A DNA stretch of 11,932 bases from the NCBI GenBank assembly GCA_025060555.1, contig JANXBC010000035.1, positions 1-11,932 on the forward strand, written 5' to 3'. The notes beneath the pieces are model-generated. The model was not told the DNA's origin. It saw only the letters and a list, made by a program, of their open reading frames with translations, and ran no database searches. Source of the stretch: Candidatus Bipolaricaulota bacterium. Lineage in GTDB: Bacteria; Bipolaricaulota; Bipolaricaulia; Bipolaricaulales; Bipolaricaulaceae. The translations under genes were made by a program, and so were the position numbers. This document shows positions 1-7,130 of the stretch, piece by piece. Numbering within the stretch: the first letter of the stretch is position 1; each line of letters opens with the position of its first letter.

Positions 1-729
1 GAGGGTGGCCCGGCGCAGCGCCGCCCGCAACTCTTCCAGGGACGCCTCCCCGGCCAAAAAGAGCTCGAGGAACCGGTCGTCGGCCTCGGCCACGGCCTCC
101 AGGAGCCGTTCCCGTGCGGCCTCCGCGTCCCGCCGGAGTTCCGCAGGGATGGGGAAGCGCGGGGGCTCCGCCCCGTTCTCGCCCTCCCCAAGGAGGATGG
201 CCTCCATAGGGAGGAGGTCGATGAGCCCCCGGAAGCCGTCCTCCGCGCCCATGGGGAGCACAAGGGGCACGGGGTTGGCCCCCAGATCGCGGCGCATCTC
301 CTCCAGGACGCCGAAGAAGTCGGCGCCCACGCGGTCCATCTTGTTCACGAAGGCGAGGCGGGGGACGCCGTAGCGTTCGGCCTGGCGCCAGACGGTCTCG
401 GACTGGGCCTCCACCCCGCCCACGGCGCAAAACAGCGCGATCATCCCGTCCACCACGCGCAAGGCCCGTTCTACTTCGGCCGTGAAGTCCACGTGGCCTG
501 GGGTGTCGATGAGGTTGATGGCGTGGCCTTTCCAGGGGAGGGTAGTGGCCGCAGCGGTGATGGTGATGCCGCGCTCGCGCTCCTGGGGCATCCAGTCCAG
601 GGTGGCCTCGCCCTCGTCCACCGCGCCGAAGCGGTGCTTCTTCCCGGAAAGGAAGAGCATGGCCTCGGAAAGGGTGGTCTTGCCGGCATCGATGTGCGCG
701 GCGATCCCAATATTTCTGATCTTTTCCAT
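1..729 (-). CDS. fusA: Elongation factor G (EF-G), N-terminal part, cut by window edge
   Basis: This is the ribosomal translocase GTPase, cytoplasmic. The first 243 codons are visible; full EF-G is about 690 residues, so domain G is present and domains II-V lie outside the window. Seen in order: G1 loop AHIDAGKTT (residues 11-19), switch I end RERGITI (51-57), G3 DTPGHVDF (75-82) and G4 NKMD (129-132). ATG at 729-727 is the start because it gives the standard EF-G beginning MEKIRNIGIAAHIDAGKTT; AGG lies 6 nt upstream, a weak ribosome binding site. The segment FCAVGGVEAQSETVWRQA fits bacterial EF-G. It could be a paralogue (EF-G2) rather than the main fusA: no rpsL, rpsG or tuf is seen on the upstream side, but the downstream side is outside the window. 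GC content is high: 77% over 121-180. Family certain; paralogue type open. Confidence 0.95.
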   Translation of the reverse strand, partial: MEKIRNIGIAAHIDAGKTTLSEAMLFLSGKKHRFGAVDEGEATLDWMPQERERGITITAAATTLPWKGHAINLIDTPGHVDFTAEVERALRVVDGMIALFCAVGGVEAQSETVWRQAERYGVPRLAFVNKMDRVGADFFGVLEEMRRDLGANPVPLVLPMGAEDGFRGLIDLLPMEAILLGEGENGAEPPRFPIPAELRRDAEAARERLLEAVAEADDRFLELFLAGEASLEELRAALRRATL

Positions 730-1105
730 AGCAAACCTACGCTCTATCTCTTTGCCCCTCCGTGGGTTTTCAGACGAAAGGCAAAAATTAAAAAACCTCG
801 CGACCTAGACCCGACGCGTGGGGTCAAAGTTTAACGTGGAGGCACTCCGACGCAAGTCCTCGAAGAGTTCGGCGGAAAACTTCAAGAAAAGAGGCGAGCT
901 CTGAGGAGAAAAGTCGCTTCCTCAACGAAGCCGTGGCTTTCCTCAACCAGGTCGCACCGCGAGTGGAAATCCAGTCAGGAATACGCCTCAAAAAGTTTCG
1001 TTTGGAGACGTACGATCCCTCTGCTCTCCGCCTCCCTTACTATGTTTGCAAGATAATGCAGCATAAATGCAGTTTCTATCTGAAAAACTTTTGGCCTCCG
1101 CACAC

Positions 1106-1126
1106 GCCCGCTTCCTGGAAGCGGGC
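1106..1126. promoter_or_regulatory. Perfect 21-bp palindrome, candidate operator
   Basis: The arms GCCCGCTTCC (1106-1115) and GGAAGCGGGC (1117-1126) are exact reverse complements around a single T at 1116. The right arm directly abuts a TAAAAT box (1127-1132) and ends 16 bp before the lipoprotein start codon. It occupies the place of the promoter spacer and -35 region, where no TTGACA-like element exists. A dimeric regulator binding there would control access to the -10. A one-base loop makes an RNA hairpin of full length impossible, and no T-run follows, so a terminator is unlikely. Confidence 0.55.
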
Positions 1127-1132
1127 TAAAAT
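1127..1132 (+). promoter_or_regulatory. Probable -10 box of beta-helix lipoprotein gene
   Basis: TAAAAT lies 10 nt before the ATG at 1143. No -35 hexamer is visible at 16-18 bp spacing; the palindrome fills that space. Transcription would begin about 7 nt downstream, leaving a leader of only a few bases. This fits the lack of a Shine-Dalgarno sequence before 1143. Confidence 0.4.
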
Positions 1133-1142
1133 TGCGTGCCTT

Positions 1143-3047
1143 ATGCTACGGTATTTTGTATTCTGCCTCACCATCGCCCTCGCCGTAGCCACCCTTTCGG
1201 GGTGTACCCCGCATTCGCCCACGTCCTCTAACGAGATATTCCTCAGACCAGGACAGTCAATCCAGGCTGCGATTGAAGCGGCTACGAGTGGAGCGACGAT
1301 CAGGCTTTCCCGCGGAACTTGGGTAGAGAACCTTCGCTTGGAGAAATCCGTTGTTCTCCGGGGTGAGGGGCCAGATGCCACAATCATTCAGGCGGAACGA
1401 CCCGGCCCACCCGTGATTTGGGTGGGCAAAGAGGCAAAAGTGGTGATCGAGGGCATAACCATAAAATCCGGCCGCGGCGGGTATCTCTCTCCCGAGCTTT
1501 CCTCCGCCGGCCTCTTCGCTGCCGAACAAGCTACAGTGGAATTGCGGCAGGTCAAAGTCACACAAAACGCTGCTTCTGCGGTGTTCGCCCGGGATCAAGC
1601 CAGTCTAGCCCTCCACAATTCTGAGCTCTCTGAAAACGCGAGATACGGTGTGGAAGCCTGGGGACAAGCACGACTCTGGCTTGGGGCGACCAAGGTCGTG
1701 CAAAACAGCATGGGTGGGGGTTGGGCTTCAGAGAAGAGCTATGTGGAGGCCGATAAGGCCATAATCCAAAACAATTTGGCCCTTGGTCTTTGGCTCAGGG
1801 ACACGGCTGCGGCCAAACTTTGGGACACCGATGTGCGTGAAAACCAAGGCCCGGGAATTCGCGGTCAGGATGGAGCAAGTGTGACGATCCTGGCCTCGCG
1901 GATCTGCGCAAACAGAGACGCAGGACTAGAGCTCCTTGGCAATGCTACGCTTGTGGCATATGGGACGCTTTTTCAGGAGAATTGGACTGGCTTAGAAATC
2001 AAAGGTGGCAGTGCAGAGGTACATGGTTGCATGCTCTTTTCTAATCGCTGGGATGGGCTCACTGTAGGCGGCAACTCTTCCCTCTTGATCACAAAAACAC
2101 ACATCTCTGGCGGGCAAGGATCTGGCGTGGCTGTCTCAGATAAGGCAATGGCCACTCTGCTGGAAAACGTGATCCAGAACTTTCCTGTGGCCGGAGTGTC
2201 AGGGTTCTCTAGCAATTTGGTGGCTGGAGAGGCCAACGAAATCGAAAACACCGGGGTTCCCCTTTTGGGAAATGTGCGGCCGGAGGTGCGCAAGAAGAGG
2301 GCCACCCCACGCTGGGAGTCCTTGGTTTTTCCTAACAAAGATTTCCCGGATCTGCAGAGCGCTATCGATGCACTCCTCCCAAGCGGCGTATTAGAAATCC
2401 AAACCGGCCATTACCAAGCGGGGGTAACCGTGGATAAACCCGTAGAGATACGTGGCAATGGCGATGTGGTGCTTTGCGCCGTGGTGTCTAGCGCCCCAGT
2501 CCTCTCTCTTGTCCCCAATGCCAACCTCCGCCTGGTCGGGGTGAATGTCACCGGTGGTTCGGAGGGGCTGGCCATGGGCGCGCAAGCCGTTGCCCAGTTA
2601 TTGGACTGTGGCCTTTGGGAAAACGGGGTGGGGATAAAACTCTGGCGGGATGCCCAGCTTTCCGCAACCCGAGTAAGCATCACGCGCCATGCGCAAGGGG
2701 GGGTTTGGCTTTGGGACGATAGCCAGGCGATTTTGACAGATTGCACTGTCCATGGTAACGAAGTGTGCGGAATCGGTGCGGGTGGGCGCAGTCATCTTCA
2801 GCTTTACCGATGCTCTATTGTGGAAAACGGGTGGCAAGGTGGGGTACTCCTGCGGGAGTTTGCGCAAGCGGAGCTTTGGCATAACGTGTTCACAAAGAAC
2901 AAGGGTCATGGTGTGGCTACGCAAAGCCCCGCGTGCGTGGGCTCTGGCCCAGGTTTCTTTGGGGAGATTCGCGGGGGCAAGAACGTGTTTTCCGAAAACT
3001 ACAAGGGCCCGGTGTGCCCTGCGGAGCTCAACTTCCTTGAGGAATGA
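1143..3047 (+). CDS. Lipoprotein with two parallel beta-helix (PbH1/NosD-like) modules
   Basis: A predicted exported lipoprotein of 634 residues with unknown ligand. ATG 1143 is chosen because it starts a textbook lipoprotein signal: MLR, a hydrophobic core (4-17) and the lipobox LSGC with the lipidated Cys at 21. The GTG at 933 would add 70 unrelated residues. Residues 36-370 form one right-handed beta-helix, with coils of 22-24 residues that restart with G-[LIV] and contain QN/EN turns (for example 239, 261, 283, 305). A charged linker (378-392, EVRKKR) leads to a second helix (402-620). Both modules open alike: IQAAIEA...IRLSRGTW...VVLRG and LQSAIDA...LEIQTGHY...VEIRG, so the gene looks internally duplicated. 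Relatives include carbohydrate-active and NosD-like periplasmic proteins; no catalytic site is recognisable. GC is lower than in the flanks (50% over 2161-2220). The last 20 bp overlap the convergent HIT gene. Confidence 0.88.
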   Translation: MLRYFVFCLTIALAVATLSGCTPHSPTSSNEIFLRPGQSIQAAIEAATSGATIRLSRGTWVENLRLEKSVVLRGEGPDATIIQAERPGPPVIWVGKEAKVVIEGITIKSGRGGYLSPELSSAGLFAAEQATVELRQVKVTQNAASAVFARDQASLALHNSELSENARYGVEAWGQARLWLGATKVVQNSMGGGWASEKSYVEADKAIIQNNLALGLWLRDTAAAKLWDTDVRENQGPGIRGQDGASVTILASRICANRDAGLELLGNATLVAYGTLFQENWTGLEIKGGSAEVHGCMLFSNRWDGLTVGGNSSLLITKTHISGGQGSGVAVSDKAMATLLENVIQNFPVAGVSGFSSNLVAGEANEIENTGVPLLGNVRPEVRKKRATPRWESLVFPNKDFPDLQSAIDALLPSGVLEIQTGHYQAGVTVDKPVEIRGNGDVVLCAVVSSAPVLSLVPNANLRLVGVNVTGGSEGLAMGAQAVAQLLDCGLWENGVGIKLWRDAQLSATRVSITRHAQGGVWLWDDSQAILTDCTVHGNEVCGIGAGGRSHLQLYRCSIVENGWQGGVLLREFAQAELWHNVFTKNKGHGVATQSPACVGSGPGFFGEIRGGKNVFSENYKGPVCPAELNFLEE

Positions 3048-3453
3048 GGAGCCCCCTTATCCGCGCGGCCAATTCCGGGTCAATGCGGGCTCGACAAGAG
3101 GGGAGGACGGAGTGGAGGGAGCCCCCACCGTCGCCAAAAAACCGGGGGACAAGATGCAAGTGCACATGAGGAATGCCCTGACCCGCGACGCGCCCGTCGT
3201 TGAGCCCTACGGTAAAACCATGCGCAGCCAGGGCCTCCTGCAAGGCCTTCCCTACCCGCACCGCGGTCGCAAACAGCTTGCCCGCTATCTCCTCGGGTAG
3301 AGCTGTGAAGCGCTCAATATGAGCGCGTGGGATGACGAGGGTATGCCCAGGGGCCATGGGGGACGCGTCTAAAAAAGCCAAAATCAGCTCATCAGCATAA
3401 AGAATGTGGGCGGACAAGTCCCCTTTAGCGATGCGGCAAAAGGGGCAGCTCAT
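3028..3453 (-). CDS. HIT family nucleotide hydrolase/transferase
   Basis: A 141-residue cytoplasmic protein of the histidine triad family, whose members cleave nucleoside phosphoramidates or dinucleoside polyphosphates. The triad HVHLHL is at residues 96-101, with H100 the expected nucleophile. The family's N-terminal Cys pair C3-P-F-C6 and the strand/turn segment APGHTLVIPRAHI (34-46) are present, and the length is typical. ATG 3453-3451 overlaps the tyrS stop as ATGA, which indicates translational coupling and makes this the last gene of gyrA-tyrS-HIT. The substrate cannot be told from sequence. An association with aminoacyl-tRNA synthetases makes aminoacyl-adenylates or Ap4A attractive, but that is inference. 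The 3' end overlaps the convergent beta-helix gene by 20 bp. Confidence 0.93.
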   Translation of the reverse strand: MSCPFCRIAKGDLSAHILYADELILAFLDASPMAPGHTLVIPRAHIERFTALPEEIAGKLFATAVRVGKALQEALAAHGFTVGLNDGRVAGQGIPHVHLHLVPRFFGDGGGSLHSVLPSCRARIDPELAARIRGLLIPQGS

Positions 3454-4652
3454 AGGACCAAACGGGCAAATCGCCGTCGCCCAACCCTCAGGATCATGCC
3501 CGCTTTAACCGCTACCCGCTCTTGGCCAGCGGGCACTTTGACCCCGTCGAGCCAAACCCCGCCTTGCGCAAGGAGCCTCCGCGCCTCCGACTTCGAGGCG
3601 ACAAGCCCAGAAGCGATGAGCAACTCCACCACCGGCGCCTCTCCCTGCGCGTCCAGCAGGTGTCCGACCGCAACTTCCCGGAGGATCTCCGGGGGACGCT
3701 CTTCCTCGAATACCCGCTCGAAGTGGGCTTGGGCGCGGTCGGCCTCCTCCACCCCGTGCAGGCTCGCTACCACCGTCCAGGCCAGCTTCTTTTTCGCTTC
3801 CTTTGGATGAAGGCTGGCCACCTCCTCCCAATCGATGTCCGTGAGCAGCTGAAAATACTGGGGCATGAGCTGATCGGGTATGGCCATGAGTTTCCCAAAC
3901 TGCTCTTCCGGGGGCTCCGCGATGCCGATGTAGTTCCCCCAGGATTTCGACATCTTGCGCACCCCATCGGTCCCGATGAGAAGGGGCATGGTGAGGATGA
4001 CCTGGGGCTCCTGTCCATAGGCTTCTTGGATATCTCGGCCGACCAAAAGGTTAAAGCGCTGATCCGATCCGCCTAACTCTACATCCGCCTGCACAGCTAC
4101 GGAATCATAAGCCTGGGCCAAAGGGTAGAGGAACTCCATTATGGAAATGGGCGACCCCTCTTGAAACCGCTTGGCGAAATCCTCCCGCTCGAGCATCCTG
4201 GCCACGGTATAGCGGGAGGTAAGGACGAGGATATCGGCGAACGTGAGTTGGCCAAGCCATTCGGAGTTATAGCGCAGCTCGGTGCGGGCGGGATCGAGGA
4301 TACGAAAGGCTTGTTCCCGATAGGTCTTCATATTTTCTGCAATGGCTTCGGGTGAGAGCGGTTCCCGCGTTTTGGAGCGCCCAGAAGGATCGCCAATGCG
4401 AGCCGTGAAATCCCCAACCACAAGGACAGCGATGTGTCCAAGGTCCTGAAATTGGCGAAGCTTGCGGAGGACCACGGCGTGGCCTAGGGTCAACTCCGGG
4501 GCCGAGGGATCAATCCCGAGTTTCACCCGCAACGGCTTTGTGGTCTCCAAAGACCGCGCAATTTTGCGGGCAAGCTCCTCGCGGGGAAGCAGGGTCTCCA
4601 CGTTCTTCTCAAGCACGCGAAGTTGTCGTTCCACCTCAAGCGCAACGCTCAT
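3450..4652 (-). CDS. tyrS: Tyrosyl-tRNA synthetase
   Basis: A class I aminoacyl-tRNA synthetase that activates tyrosine with ATP and charges tRNA-Tyr. Its 400 residues are full length. The Rossmann catalytic domain shows the HIGH-type signature in GIDPSAPELTLGHA (46-59), the tyrosine/ATP pocket stretch YPLAQAYDSVAVQADVELGG (176-195), then SDQRFNLLVGR, and a classical KMSKS loop at 233-237. The C-terminal S4-like RNA-binding domain runs from about 340 to 400. The KMSKS loop and the sequence IGDPSGRSKTR (86-96) place it in the TyrRS subgroup that keeps KMSKS, unlike E. coli TyrS with KFGKT. ATG 4652 lies 9 bp after the gyrA stop with a weak AGGG ahead of it; the stop overlaps the HIT start. Expression is probably from the gyrA promoter. 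No T-box or other leader can fit in the 9-bp gap. Confidence 0.97.
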   Translation of the reverse strand: MSVALEVERQLRVLEKNVETLLPREELARKIARSLETTKPLRVKLGIDPSAPELTLGHAVVLRKLRQFQDLGHIAVLVVGDFTARIGDPSGRSKTREPLSPEAIAENMKTYREQAFRILDPARTELRYNSEWLGQLTFADILVLTSRYTVARMLEREDFAKRFQEGSPISIMEFLYPLAQAYDSVAVQADVELGGSDQRFNLLVGRDIQEAYGQEPQVILTMPLLIGTDGVRKMSKSWGNYIGIAEPPEEQFGKLMAIPDQLMPQYFQLLTDIDWEEVASLHPKEAKKKLAWTVVASLHGVEEADRAQAHFERVFEEERPPEILREVAVGHLLDAQGEAPVVELLIASGLVASKSEARRLLAQGGVWLDGVKVPAGQERVAVKAGMILRVGRRRFARLVL

Positions 4653-4661
4653 GCCCTGCCC

Positions 4662-7052
4662 TTACACCGCGACCGCTGACACCACCCGATCCTCGGGGTC
4701 GACCTGGATGAGCCTCACCCCGCGGGCATAGCGGGAGAACGTGCTCACCTGGGCTACTTCAAACCTGATGACCTTGCCGGCCGCCGTGGAAAGGGCCACC
4801 TCATCGGTGTCGCTCACAAGCACAGCGGCCACAAGTTCCTCACCGTCCAACTTGATCCCTATCACACCTTTTCCGCCGCGACCCTGAACGGGGATATCCT
4901 CCAGGGCCACCCTCTTCCCATAGCCTTGGCTTGTCACAAGGAGAAGTTTTTTTGCCGCCACACCCGGCGGAAGCCAAACCATCGTCACCACATGGTCCTC
5001 GGGCTCCAGCCTCATCCCAATCACGCCCTTCGAGGGTCGACGCGTGACACGAATCTCTTCTTCGGGGAAACGGATGATCTGCCCTTGAGCGGTAGCCAAG
5101 ACAACCTCCCCGCCGCCTTGGGTGATGGTCACGTCCACAAGGCGATCTCCTTCCTCGGCATCGTGGGCAATGATCCCAGAGGCCCGGGCATTGGCATAGT
5201 CAGAAAGCGCGTTCCTGTTGACAATGCCCATGCGCGTGGCCAAAAGGGCATAACCTTGGGAATAATCGGCCACCGGGCATACCGCCCGCACCTCCTCATC
5301 CGGGCTCATGTCCAAGAACTGCCGCAGGTTTTTGCCCGGGGAATCGCGGTCGCTCACCTCCAGGCGGGCCAAAGGCACCTTGAACACGCGGCCACGATCG
5401 GTAAAGACCAGGAGATCCTCCCGCGTGTTTGCCGGAAGGATCTGGCGCAAGAAATCACCTTCTTTGGGGCGAATGCCGATCACGCCCTTGCCACCGCGGC
5501 CTTGGGCCCGAAATGCCTGACGTTCCGTAATGTTCACATAGCCTTTGTTCGTCACACAGACCATCACATCCAAAGCGGGAGCATCAGTGAGCACGAAGGA
5601 GAAATCATCACGCTCAACGATAGCAGTGCGACGAGCATCACCGTAGCGGTCCGCCACGGCAGCAAGCTCGGCCCGAATCACATCGTCCAGCTTCCTAGGG
5701 TCAGCAAGTATTCCCTCGTACTCCTGAATCTTTTGGCGAAGTCCTACGAGTTCCTCGTCGATCTTTTGGCGCTCAAGGCGGGTGAGCTGCGAGAGGCGCA
5801 TGCGCAGCACAGCCTCAGCTTGCTTTTGGGTGAGACCGATCTCCGCAGCCAGCAAAGCTTCCGCTTGCTCTGGCTCCGCCGCTCCGCGGATGATCTCGAT
5901 CACCTCGCTCAAGCGCGCCAAGGCTTTTTGGAAACCCTCAAGGATGTGGGCCCGGTCCCGGGCTTGGCGCAGACGGTATTCGGTGCGCCGCCGCACTGTA
6001 GCCCGCCGGAACTCCAAAAAGGCCCGCAGGATCTGGGGTAGGGAAAGCACGCGGGGCATGCCTTGGTCGATGACCAAGAAGTGGCAGGAGAAGGTCCGCT
6101 CAAGGGGCGTGAGCTTATAAAGCTGGGCCAAGACCCGTTCAGGATCGGCGCCGCGCTTCAACTCCACCACCACCCGCAGCCCCTCTCGATCCGATTCATC
6201 CCGGAGATCACTTACACCCTCAAGCTCCCCTTCCTTGACCTTTTCGGCGATGGTCTCGAGGAGCGCGCTTTTTCGCACCTGATAAGGGATTTCAGTGATG
6301 ACGATCTTGTCTTCCTCCACGAAGGCCCGGCCGCGCAGGACAAACCGCCCTTCCCCTGTGGTATAAGCCTCACGGATCCCCTCCTGGCCGACGATGATCC
6401 CGCCCGTAGGAAAATCCGGACCAGGGATGAGGGATATGAGTTCGTCGACCGAGGCCTGCGGATGGTCCAGGATGTACAACGTGGCCTGGATAAGCTCGCG
6501 CAGGTTATGCGGAGGAATTTGCGTGGTCATGCCCACGGAGATCCCCCACGCTCCATTTGCAAGGAGGTGGGGGAAGCGCACGGGTAGGACCTCCGGTTCC
6601 TGCAGGGAGCCATCGAAGTTGGGGAGGAAATCAACCGTGTCCTCATCGAGTTCCTCCAGGAATTCCATGGCGATGGGGGAGAGGCGGGCTTCGGTGTAAC
6701 GCATAGCGGCCGGCTCGTCTCCGTCAACAGAACCGAAGTTCCCCTGGCCATCGATGAGGGGGTAACGGGTGGTGAAGGGCTGCGCCAGGCCCACCATGGC
6801 CTCGTAAACCGCCATGTCTCCGTGGGGGTGATACTTCCCAAGCACCTCACCCACGATGCGGGCGGACTTGCGGTGCGGCCGGTTAGGCGCAAGCCCAAGC
6901 TCGCGCATACCGTAGAGGATGCGACGCTGCACGGGTTTAAGGCCGTCCCGCACATCGGGGATGGCCCGACCCCGGATCACAGAGATGGCGTAGTCGATGT
7001 ACGACTGCTCCATCTCCTCTTCGATGAAGGCCATCTCGATCCGCTCAGGCAT
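4662..7052 (-). CDS. gyrA: DNA gyrase subunit A
   Basis: The breakage-rejoining subunit of gyrase, which with GyrB introduces negative supercoils. Residues here are counted from an upstream ATG at 7058; I prefer ATG 7052 (residue 3) because the predicted promoter would start transcription just upstream of it, but 7058 or 7034 are possible. Winged-helix/tower core: VRDGLKPVQRRILYGM (36-51), quinolone region HPHGDMAVYEAM (78-89), and catalytic Tyr121 in AMRYTEAR (codon 6696-6698). A coiled-coil region with the C-gate follows (360-480). The C-terminal beta-pinwheel (490-798) carries the GyrA box QGRGGKG at 519-525, which supports gyrase over ParC, and a second identical box at 725-731. The position equal to E. 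coli Ser83 is Met82. gyrB is not adjacent. First gene of gyrA-tyrS-HIT. Confidence 0.96.
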   Translation of the reverse strand: MPERIEMAFIEEEMEQSYIDYAISVIRGRAIPDVRDGLKPVQRRILYGMRELGLAPNRPHRKSARIVGEVLGKYHPHGDMAVYEAMVGLAQPFTTRYPLIDGQGNFGSVDGDEPAAMRYTEARLSPIAMEFLEELDEDTVDFLPNFDGSLQEPEVLPVRFPHLLANGAWGISVGMTTQIPPHNLRELIQATLYILDHPQASVDELISLIPGPDFPTGGIIVGQEGIREAYTTGEGRFVLRGRAFVEEDKIVITEIPYQVRKSALLETIAEKVKEGELEGVSDLRDESDREGLRVVVELKRGADPERVLAQLYKLTPLERTFSCHFLVIDQGMPRVLSLPQILRAFLEFRRATVRRRTEYRLRQARDRAHILEGFQKALARLSEVIEIIRGAAEPEQAEALLAAEIGLTQKQAEAVLRMRLSQLTRLERQKIDEELVGLRQKIQEYEGILADPRKLDDVIRAELAAVADRYGDARRTAIVERDDFSFVLTDAPALDVMVCVTNKGYVNITERQAFRAQGRGGKGVIGIRPKEGDFLRQILPANTREDLLVFTDRGRVFKVPLARLEVSDRDSPGKNLRQFLDMSPDEEVRAVCPVADYSQGYALLATRMGIVNRNALSDYANARASGIIAHDAEEGDRLVDVTITQGGGEVVLATAQGQIIRFPEEEIRVTRRPSKGVIGMRLEPEDHVVTMVWLPPGVAAKKLLLVTSQGYGKRVALEDIPVQGRGGKGVIGIKLDGEELVAAVLVSDTDEVALSTAAGKVIRFEVAQVSTFSRYARGVRLIQVDPEDRVVSAVAV

Positions 7053-7061
7053 ACACATGGA

Positions 7062-7090
7062 ATTTTACGAACGGATCGTATATTTCGCAA
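7062..7090 (-). promoter_or_regulatory. Predicted gyrA promoter (TTGCGA-N17-TAAAAT)
   Basis: On the minus strand a -35 TTGCGA (7085-7090) and a -10 TAAAAT (7062-7067) are separated by exactly 17 bp. The -10 ends 3 nt before ATG 7058 and 9 nt before ATG 7052, so the transcript would start after 7058 and almost at 7052. Its -35 lies 2 bp from the -35 of the divergent fusion gene. Confidence 0.5.
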
Positions 7091-7092
7091 CT

Positions 7093-7121
7093 TTGACGCT
7101 CCGGCTAGCCTCAGCTAAGCT
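7093..7121 (+). promoter_or_regulatory. Predicted promoter of the membrane-methyltransferase fusion gene
   Basis: TTGACG (7093-7098) and TAAGCT (7116-7121) are separated by 17 bp. The -10 ends 9 nt before the GTG start at 7131, and no Shine-Dalgarno sequence lies between. It is back to back with the gyrA promoter. Confidence 0.45.
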
Positions 7122-7130
7122 GATCCTGCC

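Larger units (their letters stand above)
730..1142. other. Gene-free gap between fusA and the beta-helix gene
   Basis: This 413-bp gap separates two divergent genes. I find no convincing gene. A GTG at 933 opens a reading frame that joins the downstream lipoprotein frame, but its 70 residues have no family resemblance and would bury the signal peptide. Contents: an A-rich stretch at 783-795 (T-rich in the fusA direction), an inverted repeat of GACCC (808-812) with GGGTC (821-825), a TTGACC box on the minus strand (822-827) without a well-spaced -10, three nearby TGCA-containing words at 1046-1072, and a strong palindrome at 1106-1126. The fusA promoter probably lies here, but I cannot place it. 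Confidence 0.6.

Noticed and set aside
783..825. Intrinsic terminator on the minus strand upstream of fusA
   Set aside because: The T-rich run is about 10 nt from a weak 5-bp stem with an 8-nt loop, and no minus-strand gene lies upstream to need it.
822..827. TTGACC as the fusA -35 element
   Set aside because: The only TA-type hexamer downstream (TAGGTC) is 14 bp away and a poor match; 17-bp spacing gives GTCGCG.
1046..1072. Repeated TGCA words as a binding array
   Set aside because: The copies are short, unevenly spaced and only partly alike; chance is likely.
933..1142. 70-residue N-terminal extension of the beta-helix protein from GTG 933
   Set aside because: It would place a clear lipoprotein signal peptide in the middle of the protein; the extension resembles nothing and spans the palindrome and -10 box.
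4926..6041. 371-codon plus-strand open frame antisense to gyrA
   Set aside because: It is a shadow of a highly conserved gene; no domain or ribosome site is visible.
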